Source of the DNA: Entoloma clypeatum
Lineage: Eukaryota > Basidiomycota > Agaricomycetes > Agaricales > Entolomataceae
Direction: 5' to 3'
Assembly (NCBI GenBank): GCA_963565915.1
Contig: OY751495.1
Location: 3,720,001 to 3,784,000, forward strand
DNA: 64,000 bases
The position numbers were made by a program, and so were the translations under genes. Below, one piece after another: positions 12,047-21,844 of the stretch (position 1 is the first letter of the stretch; every line of letters begins with the position of its first letter). The notes below the pieces were generated by a model that saw nothing but the letters and a program-made list of their open reading frames with translations, was not told where the DNA came from and ran no database searches.

Positions 12047-12725
12047 CTGTTCGATATCTGACTGCGCGGAGTCAAAAGTAAATTCATCAGGGGACTCGTC
12101 GGCGGAATCGATGGCAAAACGTTCAGAGTATTTCCTCTGTAAATCTCTAAGGAATCTCTGTTCCTGCGAGTCTGTTGGTCGCGAGAAGGGGTCAAGTCTC
12201 TCGTTTCGTGCCCAACGGTTGTACTCGGTCTGTTGCTCGTCGGTGGTGAAGTGGGCGTAGATCTGCTGCCTCGAGTAAGACGTGGTGATGCGGCTCTGGG
12301 ACGTCTCGATGTGAGCGTCCTAATCAATCTTCTGATAACAGTTGTCTGGACACCGATAAACTCTCTGATCTCTGTGATCCGACCTGTCTGAGGTCCTTCT
12401 TGAACGCGAAAGCTTTCGAGTTCGTTCTGTTGGGCGTTGTAACGCGCGATCTGGTGTTGCCGAGCAAGATGGATGCTCTCTGCTATCTCGCCATGGGGGC
12501 GGTGCTCGTCGTTGTCTAGTTCTTTGTCAAGCACCTGCTGTAGGATGCGACGGATCTCCGATTCGATGTACTGCTGGATGAGTGTAAAATTGATACTGTC
12601 TCGAGGACTTAGCTCCTCCTGTCGGGCTTCTGGTGTGCTGAATGGGTTACTGGTGAAGTCTTCAAAGAAGCGCGACGTCTTGACTTGTCTGGTAGTTGCT
12701 CTCTTCGCTCTGGGCGAACCTAACG

Positions 12726-12736
12726 AGATTTAGCAA
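12726..12736 (-). other. Self-priming primer-binding site, gypsy B
   Basis: On the element strand the site reads TTGCTAAATCT, two bases (AG) after the 5' LTR. It is the exact complement of AGATTTAGCAA at 12812-12822 in the LTR, which lies 34 bp after the TATA box start. I see no tRNA 3'-end complementarity (no TGG start). Confidence 0.82.
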
Positions 12737-12738
12737 CT

Positions 12739-13108
12739 TGTTATGCTTAACAAACCGTCCCAAGGTTCGGGCAGAGTATGCAGGAAGATGGAAAGGCGAA
12801 GAGCAATGTGATTGCTAAATCTAAGGAATGTAGCTATGGTACATGAGGTTTATATAGTACTGACTATGAGCGGTAGCGAATGAGTCAGTAACTGCGGAAG
12901 GCAGTGCGCATGAGTAAGGCGACTGCGGAAGGCTATGCACTAATGAGTAAGCTGACTGCGGAATGAGTCAGACAGCTGCGGAAAGCGAGTCAGCGCGGGA
13001 GCGAAGTATACTAAAGGAAATAAAGTATAATACAATATGTGTAAGCGGGGGCCGATGAGTAAAAGTGAAAAAGTAAGCGTATACGTCCGTAGTCGTTAGT
13101 CCGTAACA
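12739..13108 (-). repeat. 5' LTR of gypsy B with TATA box
   Basis: 370 bp. On the element strand a TATATAA box lies at 12850-12856 and the predicted mRNA start is the AGATTT of 12822. Three mismatches with the 3' LTR (near the U5 end, near R, and in U3). Confidence 0.93.
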
Positions 13109-13113
13109 AAAAC

Positions 13114-15004
13114 TGGATTTTGCTCAGCCCTTTGGAGATGTTGATCTCTCCACAAGTCCCGTCTACTTTGTAACCATGGTTAAGGAAGACGCCTAGGGAC
13201 AATAGGCATGTGTCCATGTCCGGGATGTAGAACACCGGTCTGAGAAGATGGGTTTTAACTTCCCCATTTAGGGTGTGCCATACTGGAACTGCCCCAACTC
13301 CGAGTATTTCCAGTTTCTTCCCTTTAGCTGCAGTTTGGACGAATCGCTTGACCGTGAGAGGTCTATAATATGCAAAGTCCTTAAACTCATAGGTGAAGTG
13401 TAAAGAGGCGCCGGAATCTAATATCCATTGCACGCGTTCTTTTTCCTTACAATGTGTACAAGAAGCAAAATGTTTAATATATTTTTTATGTAAATCACTG
13501 CTAAAGTGATCTACGCATTCTGTACTGGTACTGGCTATTATATCATACGTCTGTTGAGAGGTATTGTTAGCTTTCCACAATTGGTAAGGTTTAAGAAAGG
13601 GTTTTGACGAACCATCAAGTTCTATCTCGTCCTCAAATACATCCGGCCCCATCCGTTCCTGGTCGATGTCCATCATTTTCAGCGATTCTTCTATCGACGG
13701 GGCTACGCGACGCTGTTTAGCTGGCCTTTCGTTGATGTCAGGAATGATGGTATCTAAGATACGGAGGTTTGACCCAGAGGGTTGAGCACCGATTTCTCGG
13801 GCGAGTCTTCGCACCCTCTCGTTCTTTTTCCACACAGACGGCTTTCCAGAGGGAAGCCCAGTGTACTGAGAAGGAGGCGGGTTCATGCGTTGCAGGAGTG
13901 ACTGCATTTTCTCCGATTCAGGCTGCGCAGTACTCGTAGTTTTCCCATGGCCCGTTACAGTGGTGAAAGATGGTGCATGATGAGGAGGGAGAGGGCAAGG
14001 GGCACGTTGACGAGGAGGAAGGGGACAAGGAGCAGGACGACAAGGGGTGTGCTCAATAGCTGGTGCAATGAACTCAACCATCTCCTCGGCGTGGTCGGAG
14101 TCGTTGTCCGTGTTGTTGGCGCGCTTCTTCTGGTTGTGCCAGCGTCCTTTTCCCTTCTTCTTTTCAGAAGCGGTACTCGGGTCGGTCGAGTTAGGCTGCT
14201 CGTCAGTGTTGTTTCGCGAGGTACTCGGCGCTGTCTGCTTTTCCCATTTGGGGTCTTGCCCCTTTCGCTTAGTCCCGGAGATTTTCCGGGCCTGCTCGTT
14301 GGACGCCCGAGTAGACCCTATCGAATACTTGCGCCGGTATTCTGAGACGATGCTGTCGGCGACTGCCTGCCATGTGAAGTCATCGGCGTCGTAGACCTGG
14401 AAGAGGGCGGTGGAGAGAGACAACCAGGCATCAGGAATTGCACTCGCCAAGATCATAGCCTGCATCAGGTCAGGCACAATGAATTTCGAGTCGCTGAGGC
14501 GAGCGAAGAGTGATCCAAGGCGCTCAATTTCCGGTACGGGGTCGCGACCCGACAACTTGAAGGAGGCAGCGGCTTTGAAGTCGCCAAATATGGTGGCGGG
14601 GGAGACCTTCGAATAGGAGTCCTTCAATGATGTCCAGGCTTCTTTTGAGGTTGCGGCATCCTTGATGTGCCTCCTGATTGCTTCGGAGACTTTGAGACAG
14701 ATGGAACCCAGAGCCATGTCGTCATCTCTGATCCAGGTCTTCCTTTCCTTATGGAAGGCGGGCTGGTCGACGGTAATAGTGACCACCGGAGGTTGAGTCG
14801 CAGATGTCGCAGATGTCGAGGTGGCGGTGGCAGGGGTGGAGACCGTGACAGTAAAGTCCTTGATGTCGGGGCGCTCAATGTCGCCGGATACGAGGCGCCA
14901 GATTCTTGATGGAGAAGGTACGACTTCATTTTTTCGGCCCAACTTTGGTAGTCGATGCCGTCGAAGATGGCGATGGAGTCGAGGGCGGAGCGAGAGGTAG
15001 ACAT
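13114..15004 (-). pseudogene. gag: Gag and protease of copia D
   Basis: The natural start is ATG 15004 (MSTSRSALDSIAIFDGIDYQ, the usual copia gag opening). After about 33 codons the frame must shift by one base to reach the long frame from about 14920 to the gypsy B insertion, so gag is broken. The long frame holds the UBN2-type gag core (SEAIRRHIKDAATSKEAWTSLK), a basic Lys/Arg stretch, a Pro-rich segment, then protease with WILDSGASLHFTY. No CCHC zinc knuckle is present; instead HFASCTHCKEK precedes the protease. The frame leads into the pre-integrase region on the other side of gypsy B. Confidence 0.88.
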
Positions 15005-15372
15005 TTTTTAATGAATCTAAAAGGAGTTTTCCCAATCAGTGATGTTCTTTTATGAATTTGATTTTTAGAGAAAACAAATAAATGATTCCTCATAACATAT
15101 TCCCTTTAGGAATAGCGGTTGTGGGAAAAACCCTTTTTGTCAGAAGTGTGTGAGGTACGATCGACGTTTCCACATGATGTGTACTAAGTTAATCCCCTTA
15201 GGGACGCTTCATGACAGGTACTTGTCATAATGACGTTCCCAGGTTCATGTGTGAAGAAGTAAGACTCAGAACCTAGATCTTTCAATCGGTTCTTTGCCAA
15301 CCAGGATAGAGTGGGCAGGTACTCGCTGTTGCCAGCGTTCCCAAGTCCCTCTGCTATCCGGGGCCCATAACC
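15005..15372 (-). other. Leader and half-tRNA primer-binding site of copia D
   Basis: Untranslated leader. Directly after the 5' LTR the element strand reads GGTTATGGGCCCCGG (15372-15358). This complements the anticodon arm of initiator tRNA-Met (GGGCCCAUAACC), the kind of PBS known from Drosophila copia, which primes with a cleaved tRNA-iMet half. No ORF of note in the leader. Confidence 0.85.
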
Positions 15373-15681
15373 TGTTGAAGTTCCACCTGGGTGCTAGCCA
15401 CAGATGTACTGAGCAACACAGCTACAGTGGAAGTAATCTACTCTACCGTTCTAGTCACTTACTTGGTTGGGAAGGGTGAGGCTGGTGAGAGCGGTTGAGG
15501 CTGGTAAGAGCGATGGAGCTGGTTAAGAGTCAAGAGGCAACTTATTGATATTGACAGTTTCCTGGTCTTATATACCGTACTACTGTTTGTACCAACCAAA
15601 CAAGTATGTAATTGAAGATGTGTAAAGGTCACGTGATGTAATCTAATCTAATCTAATCTACGTGATGGAAAAGTTTCAACA
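15373..15681 (-). repeat. 5' LTR of copia D
   Basis: 309 bp, TGTTGAAG..TTTCAACA, followed by TSD GCATC. A TATATA motif on the plus strand, near 15572, has no obvious counterpart in the element's sense; promoter position is unclear to me. Confidence 0.95.
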
Positions 15682-17083
15682 GCATCAAGGCTTCAAACCG
15701 CATGGAGACAGAAGTAGCGCAGGGCCTAAAAAAGAATCCTCATTGGTATCAACAGCAGAATGGGATCACCTATGCAGGAGAACGAGTCTATGTCCCGCCA
15801 GATCCACAATTATGACAAGAATTGATGTTCGAGTCACATGATGCACCAGTGGCTGGACACCCAGGACAGTACCGGACACATGAACTCCTCACTCGCACCT
15901 ACTGGTGGCCTACCATACTGCATGATGTGAAGAAGTACGTGAAGGGTTGCGACACTTGTCAATGCAACAAGATTAACCAACAAAAGCGACATGCTCCGCT
16001 ACATCCCCATGCAGCACCAAGTCACCCATAGGAATCGACGTCGTGGGACCGATACCAGAATCTGATGGAAAAAACGCAATTCTGGTCATCACGGATAGAC
16101 ATTCAAAGATGCTTCACCTTATTCTGACAACCGTGGAACTATCAGCTGAAGGATTAGCCAAGATCTATTGGGATCAGATATGGAAGCTTCATGGGATCCC
16201 CAAGAAGATCATCAGCGATAGGGGACTGCAGTTTGCCACGAAATTCATGGAGATACTCTGCCACATGCTAGGGATCAAGAGGAACCTGTCCACCGCATAC
16301 CACCCACAGACTGATGGACAGGCCGAGCGATCGCATCAGGAGACGGAAGTGTTCTTATGAAACTTTGTCAACCATCTGCAGGATGATTGGGCCGAATGGA
16401 TCGCAATCGCAGAGTTCCAGTACAATGACAAAGAACATCAGGCGATGAAGCACACCCCATTCTACCTCAACTACGGTTTACATCCGTGGAAGGGAGAGCT
16501 CGTGTTAGAAGATACCAATCCGGCTGCCAACGACTTCTTGAAGAAACTCAAACAGGCACGAGAAGAAGCCAATGCTGCGCTGAAACAAGCACAGGATCAG
16601 ATGAAGAAGACAGTTGACACACGGCGAAGTCCGTCTCGGAACTACCGCATCGGAGACAAGGTGTGGCTGGAAGGAACTAACATCAGGACCGATCGCCCCT
16701 CAAAAAAACTTGATGCACTCCGACATGGACCATTCAAAGTCCTAGAGAAGAAAGGAGCTAGCATGTACCTTCTTGATCTTCCGAAGACTTGGAAGATGAT
16801 TCACCCTGTGTTCAACGAGACCCTGTTGTCACCATATGAAACTCCGAAGTACGCCATCCAGAAAAAGAAACCAGCCCCTGATCCGATCATCATCGAAGGA
16901 TGAGAAGAGTACCATGTGTCTACAATCCTAGACTCTCGAAAGTTCCGCGGAAAGATCCAGTATCTCGTCCAGTGGGAAGGATATGGTCCAGAAGAGAACA
17001 CATGGGAACCTCGAACTAATGTTCAGAACGCTCAAGATTTGATCTGTGATTTCCATTGGCAGAACCCGTCTCGTCCACAATAA
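15682..17083 (+). pseudogene. pol: Integrase and chromodomain of gypsy copy A
   Basis: Zinc domain ([24 protein letters not shown]), core residues ([29 protein letters not shown]) and chromodomain ([17 protein letters not shown]) are all recognisable and close to copy B. Stops interrupt it at about 15813 (TGC to TGA), 16358 and 16901 (both CGA in B, TGA here), and a short deletion removes the bases before GIDVVG near 16028. The natural stop is TAA at 17081. Confidence 0.92.
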
Positions 17084-17216
17084 AAGATGAGTTCTCGAAA
17101 CCCATGGCAGTATCAACCTCATCAGTCAACCACACACCGAGTTCCCCGCTCTAGTCTTCTCCCTGCCCAATATAGCCACCCCATTCTTCTTTTACCTCTC
17201 CACCATCCTCACCGCC

Positions 17217-17588
17217 ATGTCAAACACCATCGTCACCTCCACCTCCACCACCGACATCAACCCCGCCATCGCCGCCCTTATGAACGAAGCGCTCTCCACG
17301 AGAGACCAAATCCATGCCCTTGAAACTTCCCTCGCCGATCTCCTTCATCGCCAGATGAATATCCGACTTCATTCGTGGTCCAATCTCCCTGTCACCCCGA
17401 CTCCCGAAGAGAAACAAATTCTCGGGAACTACACCAGCACCCTCGTCATCGAAATTTGACGTATTCGGCTGGCCATCAAAGGCCTTGAACTCGCCATAGC
17501 CATCAATGAGGAGTTGATATACAATTGGAGCCTCAAGGAGAGTCCGAACTGGTCCGACCCTGGCAACAACGAGGGATGGGGACAGTGA
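17217..17588 (+). CDS. Accessory ORF downstream of pol, gypsy A
   Basis: Partner of the gypsy B accessory ORF. An 80-codon ATG frame ends in TGA C at 17457, then continues in frame for 42 codons with clear similarity to the B extension (LAIKGLELAIAINEELI; shared SDPGNNEGWG-like tail) to TGA 17586. Although A's pol is full of stops, the only stop within this region is the one shared with B. The surrounding noncoding sequence is much more divergent than the ORF. Function unknown; short helix-rich protein. Confidence 0.6.
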
Positions 17589-17622
17589 CTCTGTGAGGAC
17601 ACAGAGCTTGGAGAGGGGAACA

Positions 17623-18024
17623 TGTTACGGACTCTACGGTATGAGGACCACGTCATATCTTTTACTTATCGGCCTGACTCGGCGCCCTCTTACGAGCTTA
17701 CTATGTCTAATGTCTACTTTCGCAACCTTCGGTTTCCAGTCTGACTCATTACATTACTTCGTCATCCCCTTTAGTATACTTCGCTCCCGCACTGACTCAC
17801 TTTCCGCAGTCAGCTTACTCACTGTACATAGCCTTCCACAGTTGCCTTACTCATGTGCACTGCCTTCCGCAGTACTGACTCATCCGCTACCGCCTATAGT
17901 CAGTACCTATATAAACCTCTTGTACTGTAGTAGATTCCTTAGATTTAGCAATCACTTTGCTCTTCGCCTTTCCACTTTCCTGCATACTCTGCCCGAACCT
18001 TGGAACAGTTTGTTAAGCATAACA
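17623..18024 (+). repeat. 3' LTR of gypsy copy A
   Basis: 402 bp, TGTTACGG..GCATAACA, preceded by polypurine GGAGAGGGGAACA (17610-17622). The R/U5 half, TATATAA box and AGATTTAGCAA self-primer match copy B, but the first ~150 bp of U3 are largely unalignable with B. Confidence 0.92.
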
Positions 18025-18372
18025 GTGACGGAGAGAATGCTCAAAGGCAAGTAGAGATGGATGTGAATGAGGTGTAACGTATGATATTTGAACTGAGGTT
18101 CTATGACAGGTTTGTACACTATTTATAGTAGACTAGAATAATCAGTATTACTATAAGTGATGTGCAGATATCGGAGTTGACCATCGGAACATTCGGAGTA
18201 CGGAGAGTAGCAAATGAAAAGTGAACAACATATGTCTACTTGTAAGTATGGTTGAGATGTTACGTAGTAGAAGTATATTCAATATAAATAGAATGTTGTT
18301 GGAGTGGATGTTGGAGCGGATGAATCGTCGGAGTCGTCGGATAAGTCAGATGTGAATTGTATGGTTATGACA
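18025..18372 (-). repeat. 3' LTR remnant of gypsy C
   Basis: U3 and R part of C's 3' LTR, aligning with 22040-22389; the rest was displaced left by the insertion of gypsy A. The element-strand sequence before it (18373-18386) is purine-rich (AAGAGGGAAATAC), a retained polypurine tract. Confidence 0.9.
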
Positions 18373-18386
18373 GTATTTCCCTCTTA

Positions 18387-18795
18387 GGGCCGAACCCTGA
18401 GGCCCAGATGAGGTAATCCACGTGACCGTTGGTTGAAAAGCTTTGTGCATGATCTTTCTCTCTTGTGACCCAACCACAACATCTATCCCGACGCCTATCC
18501 GTTATGTCCGCTGAGAACTCACCCCTCGCCGCTCTTTGTGCTGAAAGGGAGCGCCAGAAGAAGCTCACCAAAGAGTTGGAGAGGAAGCTGCAGGAGGCAG
18601 AGGAGCACGCGGAGGTGAAGAGGGCGGCGAAAGAACGGAGATGAGCAGAGAGGAAGGCAGAGAAGGCGAAGGCGAAGGAACCGGTTGCGGGTGTGGGTGC
18701 GGATGCGGATGCGGCGAATGCGGAGGTGAAGAAGGTCCGGCTGCAGGGGGTTTTCAAGAATATGCCTGCGAGTTACGAGCAGGGGAAGGAGGATT
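18387..18795 (+). pseudogene. Captured coiled-coil gene fragment, antisense within gypsy C
   Basis: Plus-strand frame with ATG at 18504 (MSAENSPLAALCAERERQKK) encoding a Lys/Glu/Ala-rich region with coiled-coil character, then an Ala/Asp stretch and VRLQGVFKNMPASYEQG. One TGA at 18642 replaces an Arg-type codon. The frame ends where C's RNase H begins on the other strand. It takes the place of C's integrase. From memory, similar coiled-coil proteins are common companions of gypsy elements in Agaricomycetes; I assign no function. The ~115 bases before the ATG may be its leader. Confidence 0.55.
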
Positions 18796-20520
18796 GCACC
18801 CAAAGCGTAGTTGGAGGCATTGGTTTCGACGATACTAGGGCTGTCGGGAATCCAATGCGTAAGAACAGGTGCCATGGTAAAGGCTTTCTTCAAAGTTTTG
18901 AAAGATTCGCGAGCGGAGTCGGAGAAGTGCCATTGTGTGTTTTTGCAGGTGAGTCGAGTGAGCGGAACAGTGATTTCGGAGTAGTAAGGAATGAATTGAC
19001 GATAAAAATTGGCAAAACCTAGGAAAGATTGAATATCCCTGACCTTCCTTGGTTCAGGCCAATCTTGAATAATTTTGACTTTCTTATCTGACATGCGGAG
19101 GCCGGTCGGAGAGAGGATAAAGCCAAGGTATTCAACAGTGTCCGTAGAAAACTCGCATTTGTCTGCGCGCGTGTATAAACCATGTTGTCGGAGGCGTCAG
19201 AGGACTTCGCGGACATGCTTCTGATGCTCGGAGGGAGAGTTGGAGTAGATGAGGATGTCGTCAAGATATATGGTAACATACTTATTGAGCAGGTCATGGA
19301 AGATGTCATTCATGAAGTGCTGGAAAACGGCTGGGGAGTTGGTGAGTCCAAATGGCATGACAAGCCATTCAAAAGACCCGTAGCGCGTGCGGAAGGCGGT
19401 TTTTCATTCATCTCCTTCCGCTATGCGGATGAGGTGATAGGCGTGTCAGAGGTCGAGGGCTGTATAAACACTGGCTTTTCCAGCGGTCTGGAGAAGGTCG
19501 GATATGAGCAGAAGCAGATATCGGTCCTTCTTTGAGATTTTGTTAAGACCATGGAAATCGATGCAAAGACGAAGGGAGCCATCCTTTTTGCAAACGAAAA
19601 GGACGGGAGCACTGTGCGGAGAGGAAGAGGGTCAGATGAATCCAATGGTGAGGTGTTCGTCAATGAATTCACAGAGGGCATTGAGTTCGGTTTGTGAAAG
19701 GGAGTAGATCGGAGGAACCCTCTTCAAGTTCAATCTTGAGGTCGTAGGGACGGTGTGGTGGAAGAGTGTCTGCTTTTCCTTTACTGAAGACGTCAGCATA
19801 GTCGTGGTATTCCTCAGGTACGTTTGTCAAGTCGGGGGTGTCGGAAGCGGATGCGGAGTGAGCGGAAACAGAGGGAGTCGAAAGGTGAAGTCGAAAGGAT
19901 TGTGTACCAGGGAATTTGCATGCCCTCATAAATGCGGCTGTGTTAATGAGTGAAATCTGCGGAGGTACAATCAGAGGTTCCAGAGGAGGAAGCGTAGCTG
20001 TCCTACCTTGGGAGGAGGTCGACATCGATGTCGGAAACGGCTCTTTTTGCATCTGTGGATGGAAAGTGATACTGCCCAATACCCAGTCAATCATAGGATT
20101 GTGGCGGGTGAGCCAGTTGTATCCAAGAACCACAGAAGAAGCGGAGTCGAGTGGAGTAACATAAAAATCCTGTTCGAAAGATTCACCTGAAGGAAAACAT
20201 ATAGGTATCATTACAACTTGAGTGATAAACGCGTTAGAAGAACCATCGAAAAGCTTTAGTTCTAAAGGCGGAATAGCGGAGGTCGGAAGATCATAAGCGG
20301 AGGAAAAGTTAATGTCAATAAAACAGTAGGTAGATCCTGAATCAATAAGTGCTAAGACAGAATCTGAAGAGAAAAAAGAAGATGAGATATTGATACATAA
20401 AGAGTTTGGATCGGAGAGAGCGGACGCGTTACGTTGGATGGGAGCGGAGGCACGGAGAGAGTCAACGCAGTCCTCAGACCGTGCTTCATGAGGACCACTG
20501 CCTATTTTTTTGACTCGATC
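18796..20520 (-). pseudogene. pol: Protease, RT and RNase H start of gypsy C
   Basis: Fragments in several frames. Protease LALIDSGSTYCFIDINF (about 20300-20365) and VVLGYNWLTRHNP. Linker with EEYHDYADVFSKGKADTLPPHRPYDL, the usual start of gypsy RT. RT thumb [29 protein letters not shown]. RNase H begins ETNASNYALGAI, where the catalytic Asp of the DAS motif is Asn (G-to-A). Coding stops at about 18796 at the fusion with the antisense fragment. Not functional. Confidence 0.88.
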
Positions 20521-21794
20521 TCCTTACCTTTTTCCTTGGCTTGAGTGCCAACTTGGGCGGCTTTCCCTTTAGCCTTGGAAGCGGAGGAGGTGGACTTGGG
20601 ACAGTCCTTGACAGCGTGTCCGACGCTACCGCAGAATAAGCAAAGGTTATTATCAAAACGATGTTTGCGTTCTTGATACGTCAGTTTGCCATCTTTGCCT
20701 AATTTACTGGAGAGGTTGGGTTTCGGAGCGGATGTGGAAGTGGAAGCGGAAGCGGGAGCAGACGGTTTGGTTGATGATGTTTGTGGAGTGGATTGGTTCG
20801 GAGCAGATTGTTTCTTGTCGGACTTGGGAGTGGGTTTATCGGTTCTGGATTCCTCTCATTGACGTTCCCAGTAGCGAGCGTCAATAGTATGAGCCGTGGA
20901 TCATAGGTCTGGTAAAGACTTGATCTTGGGTTGTTGGGAGAGGATGTCCTTGATCCGATCTGGAAGTCCGACGTAGTAGCGGTGTTGGAGGGAGTTTTCA
21001 TCCCAGTCAGTCTTGGTAGCAAGATATTGGAATTCAATGTTGTACTTCAATATCTTTTGATTTTCCTTCATCCGTAGGTTGTCCAACTGTTCTTCGGCTT
21101 CGCCCTGAGGGTCAATGGTACCAAACTCGGAGCAGAGAAGTCGGACAAACTCGGGGAAAGAACCCCGCCAATTGGGTTCATCATTGTCAAGAATGAAGGG
21201 TTCAAAAAATTTGAGTGCTGTGCCTCGGAAGTAAGACATGGCAAAGTTGACTTTGGAATGTTCTGAGTCGAAGTTGTCGTTGTCAGAGAAGTAAAGTTTG
21301 CATTGTAATATGAATGTGGAGAGTTTGCGCGGATCGGATCCGTCGAAGGTATCCAGTTCGTTGGCATACGACTTTTTCTTCTTTGTGTCACGACATTTCA
21401 ACTCTTTGGTCATGAGCAGAATGGCTTCAGCTAGATTGGGTTCCTGATCTGGATTGGAATCGGAGTCGTTCAAATCTCCATGTAAACTACCATCGGAAGG
21501 AGGAGGAGATCCTCCTGGAGGTCCGCTGAATAAGCCAGAATTTAGAGGTGCGGAGGGTTCCGTTGGTGGGTTTAGTGGAGGACTGGCAGGAAGTGGTGGG
21601 AGCTGAGAGTCGGAAGAGGGTGGAGGAATGGATGGTCCGGGGGTAGGAGCGGATGATGATGCTGTGGCTCCTCGAGGGGTAATGGTTACATTGCGTGTTC
21701 CTCGAAGAAAAGCAGAGCATGGTGTGGAGGATGAACGTTCTGCTGCTGCACAAGCAGTCCTAGTTGTTCGAACTGTATTACGGGTTTGAGACAT
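20521..21794 (-). pseudogene. gag: Gag with CCHC knuckle, gypsy C
   Basis: ATG 21794 (MSQTRNTVRTTRTACAAAER). A Pro/Ser-rich N-terminus is followed by the DUF4939/retrotransposon-gag core (YANELDTFDGSDPRKLSTFI, FAMSYFRGTALKFFEP, YNIEFQYLATKTDWDE). A TGA at about 20901 and another 42 bases on, both at likely Arg positions, precede the single zinc knuckle CLFCGSVGHAVKDC at about 20600-20640. The organisation is typical of Agaricomycete gypsy elements. Confidence 0.88.
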
Positions 21795-21831
21795 GTGGGT
21801 AGAGGTTGTTGGGTAAATCAAAGAATGGTGG

Positions 21832-21842
21832 AGTTCAAATAT
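21832..21842 (-). other. Self-priming primer-binding site, gypsy C
   Basis: ATATTTGAACT on the element strand, two bases (GT) after the 5' LTR. Exact complement of AGTTCAAATAT in R (22099-22109), which lies 34 bp after the start of the TATAAATA box (22136-22143). Confidence 0.82.
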
Positions 21843-21844
21843 AC

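Larger units (their letters stand above)
6635..13108 (-). mobile_element. Ty3/gypsy chromovirus copy B, near intact
   Basis: 6474-bp element with 370-bp LTRs that differ at three positions, TSD AAAAC (6630-6634 and 13109-13113), inserted into copia D's coding region. On the minus strand it carries gag, nucleocapsid, a complete pol with C-terminal chromodomain, and a small accessory ORF between pol and the 3' LTR. The PBS is a self-priming type rather than tRNA-complementary. It is the youngest layer of the nest and a plausible source of active protein. Confidence 0.96.
3350..15681 (-). mobile_element. Ty1/copia element D (interrupted by gypsy B)
   Basis: Two 309-bp LTRs (3350-3658 and 15373-15681) begin TGTTGAAG and end TTTCAACA; I find two differences between them. 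The TSD is GCATC on both sides (3345-3349, 15682-15686). The element reads on the minus strand: gag-protease, then integrase, RT and RNase H, which is copia order. Gypsy B (6635-13108) is inserted in the coding region between protease and integrase. Without B the element is 5858 bp. Two lesions in the parent are visible: a frameshift early in gag and a TGA in RNase H. Confidence 0.95.
15682..18024 (+). mobile_element. Gypsy copy A, 3' segment
   Basis: Continuation of copy A after the copia D insertion, from the integrase linker (IKASN) through integrase, chromodomain, accessory ORF and 3' LTR. GTGAC (18025-18029) follows the LTR and would be A's TSD; the other copy lies left of the window. 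Confidence 0.93.
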
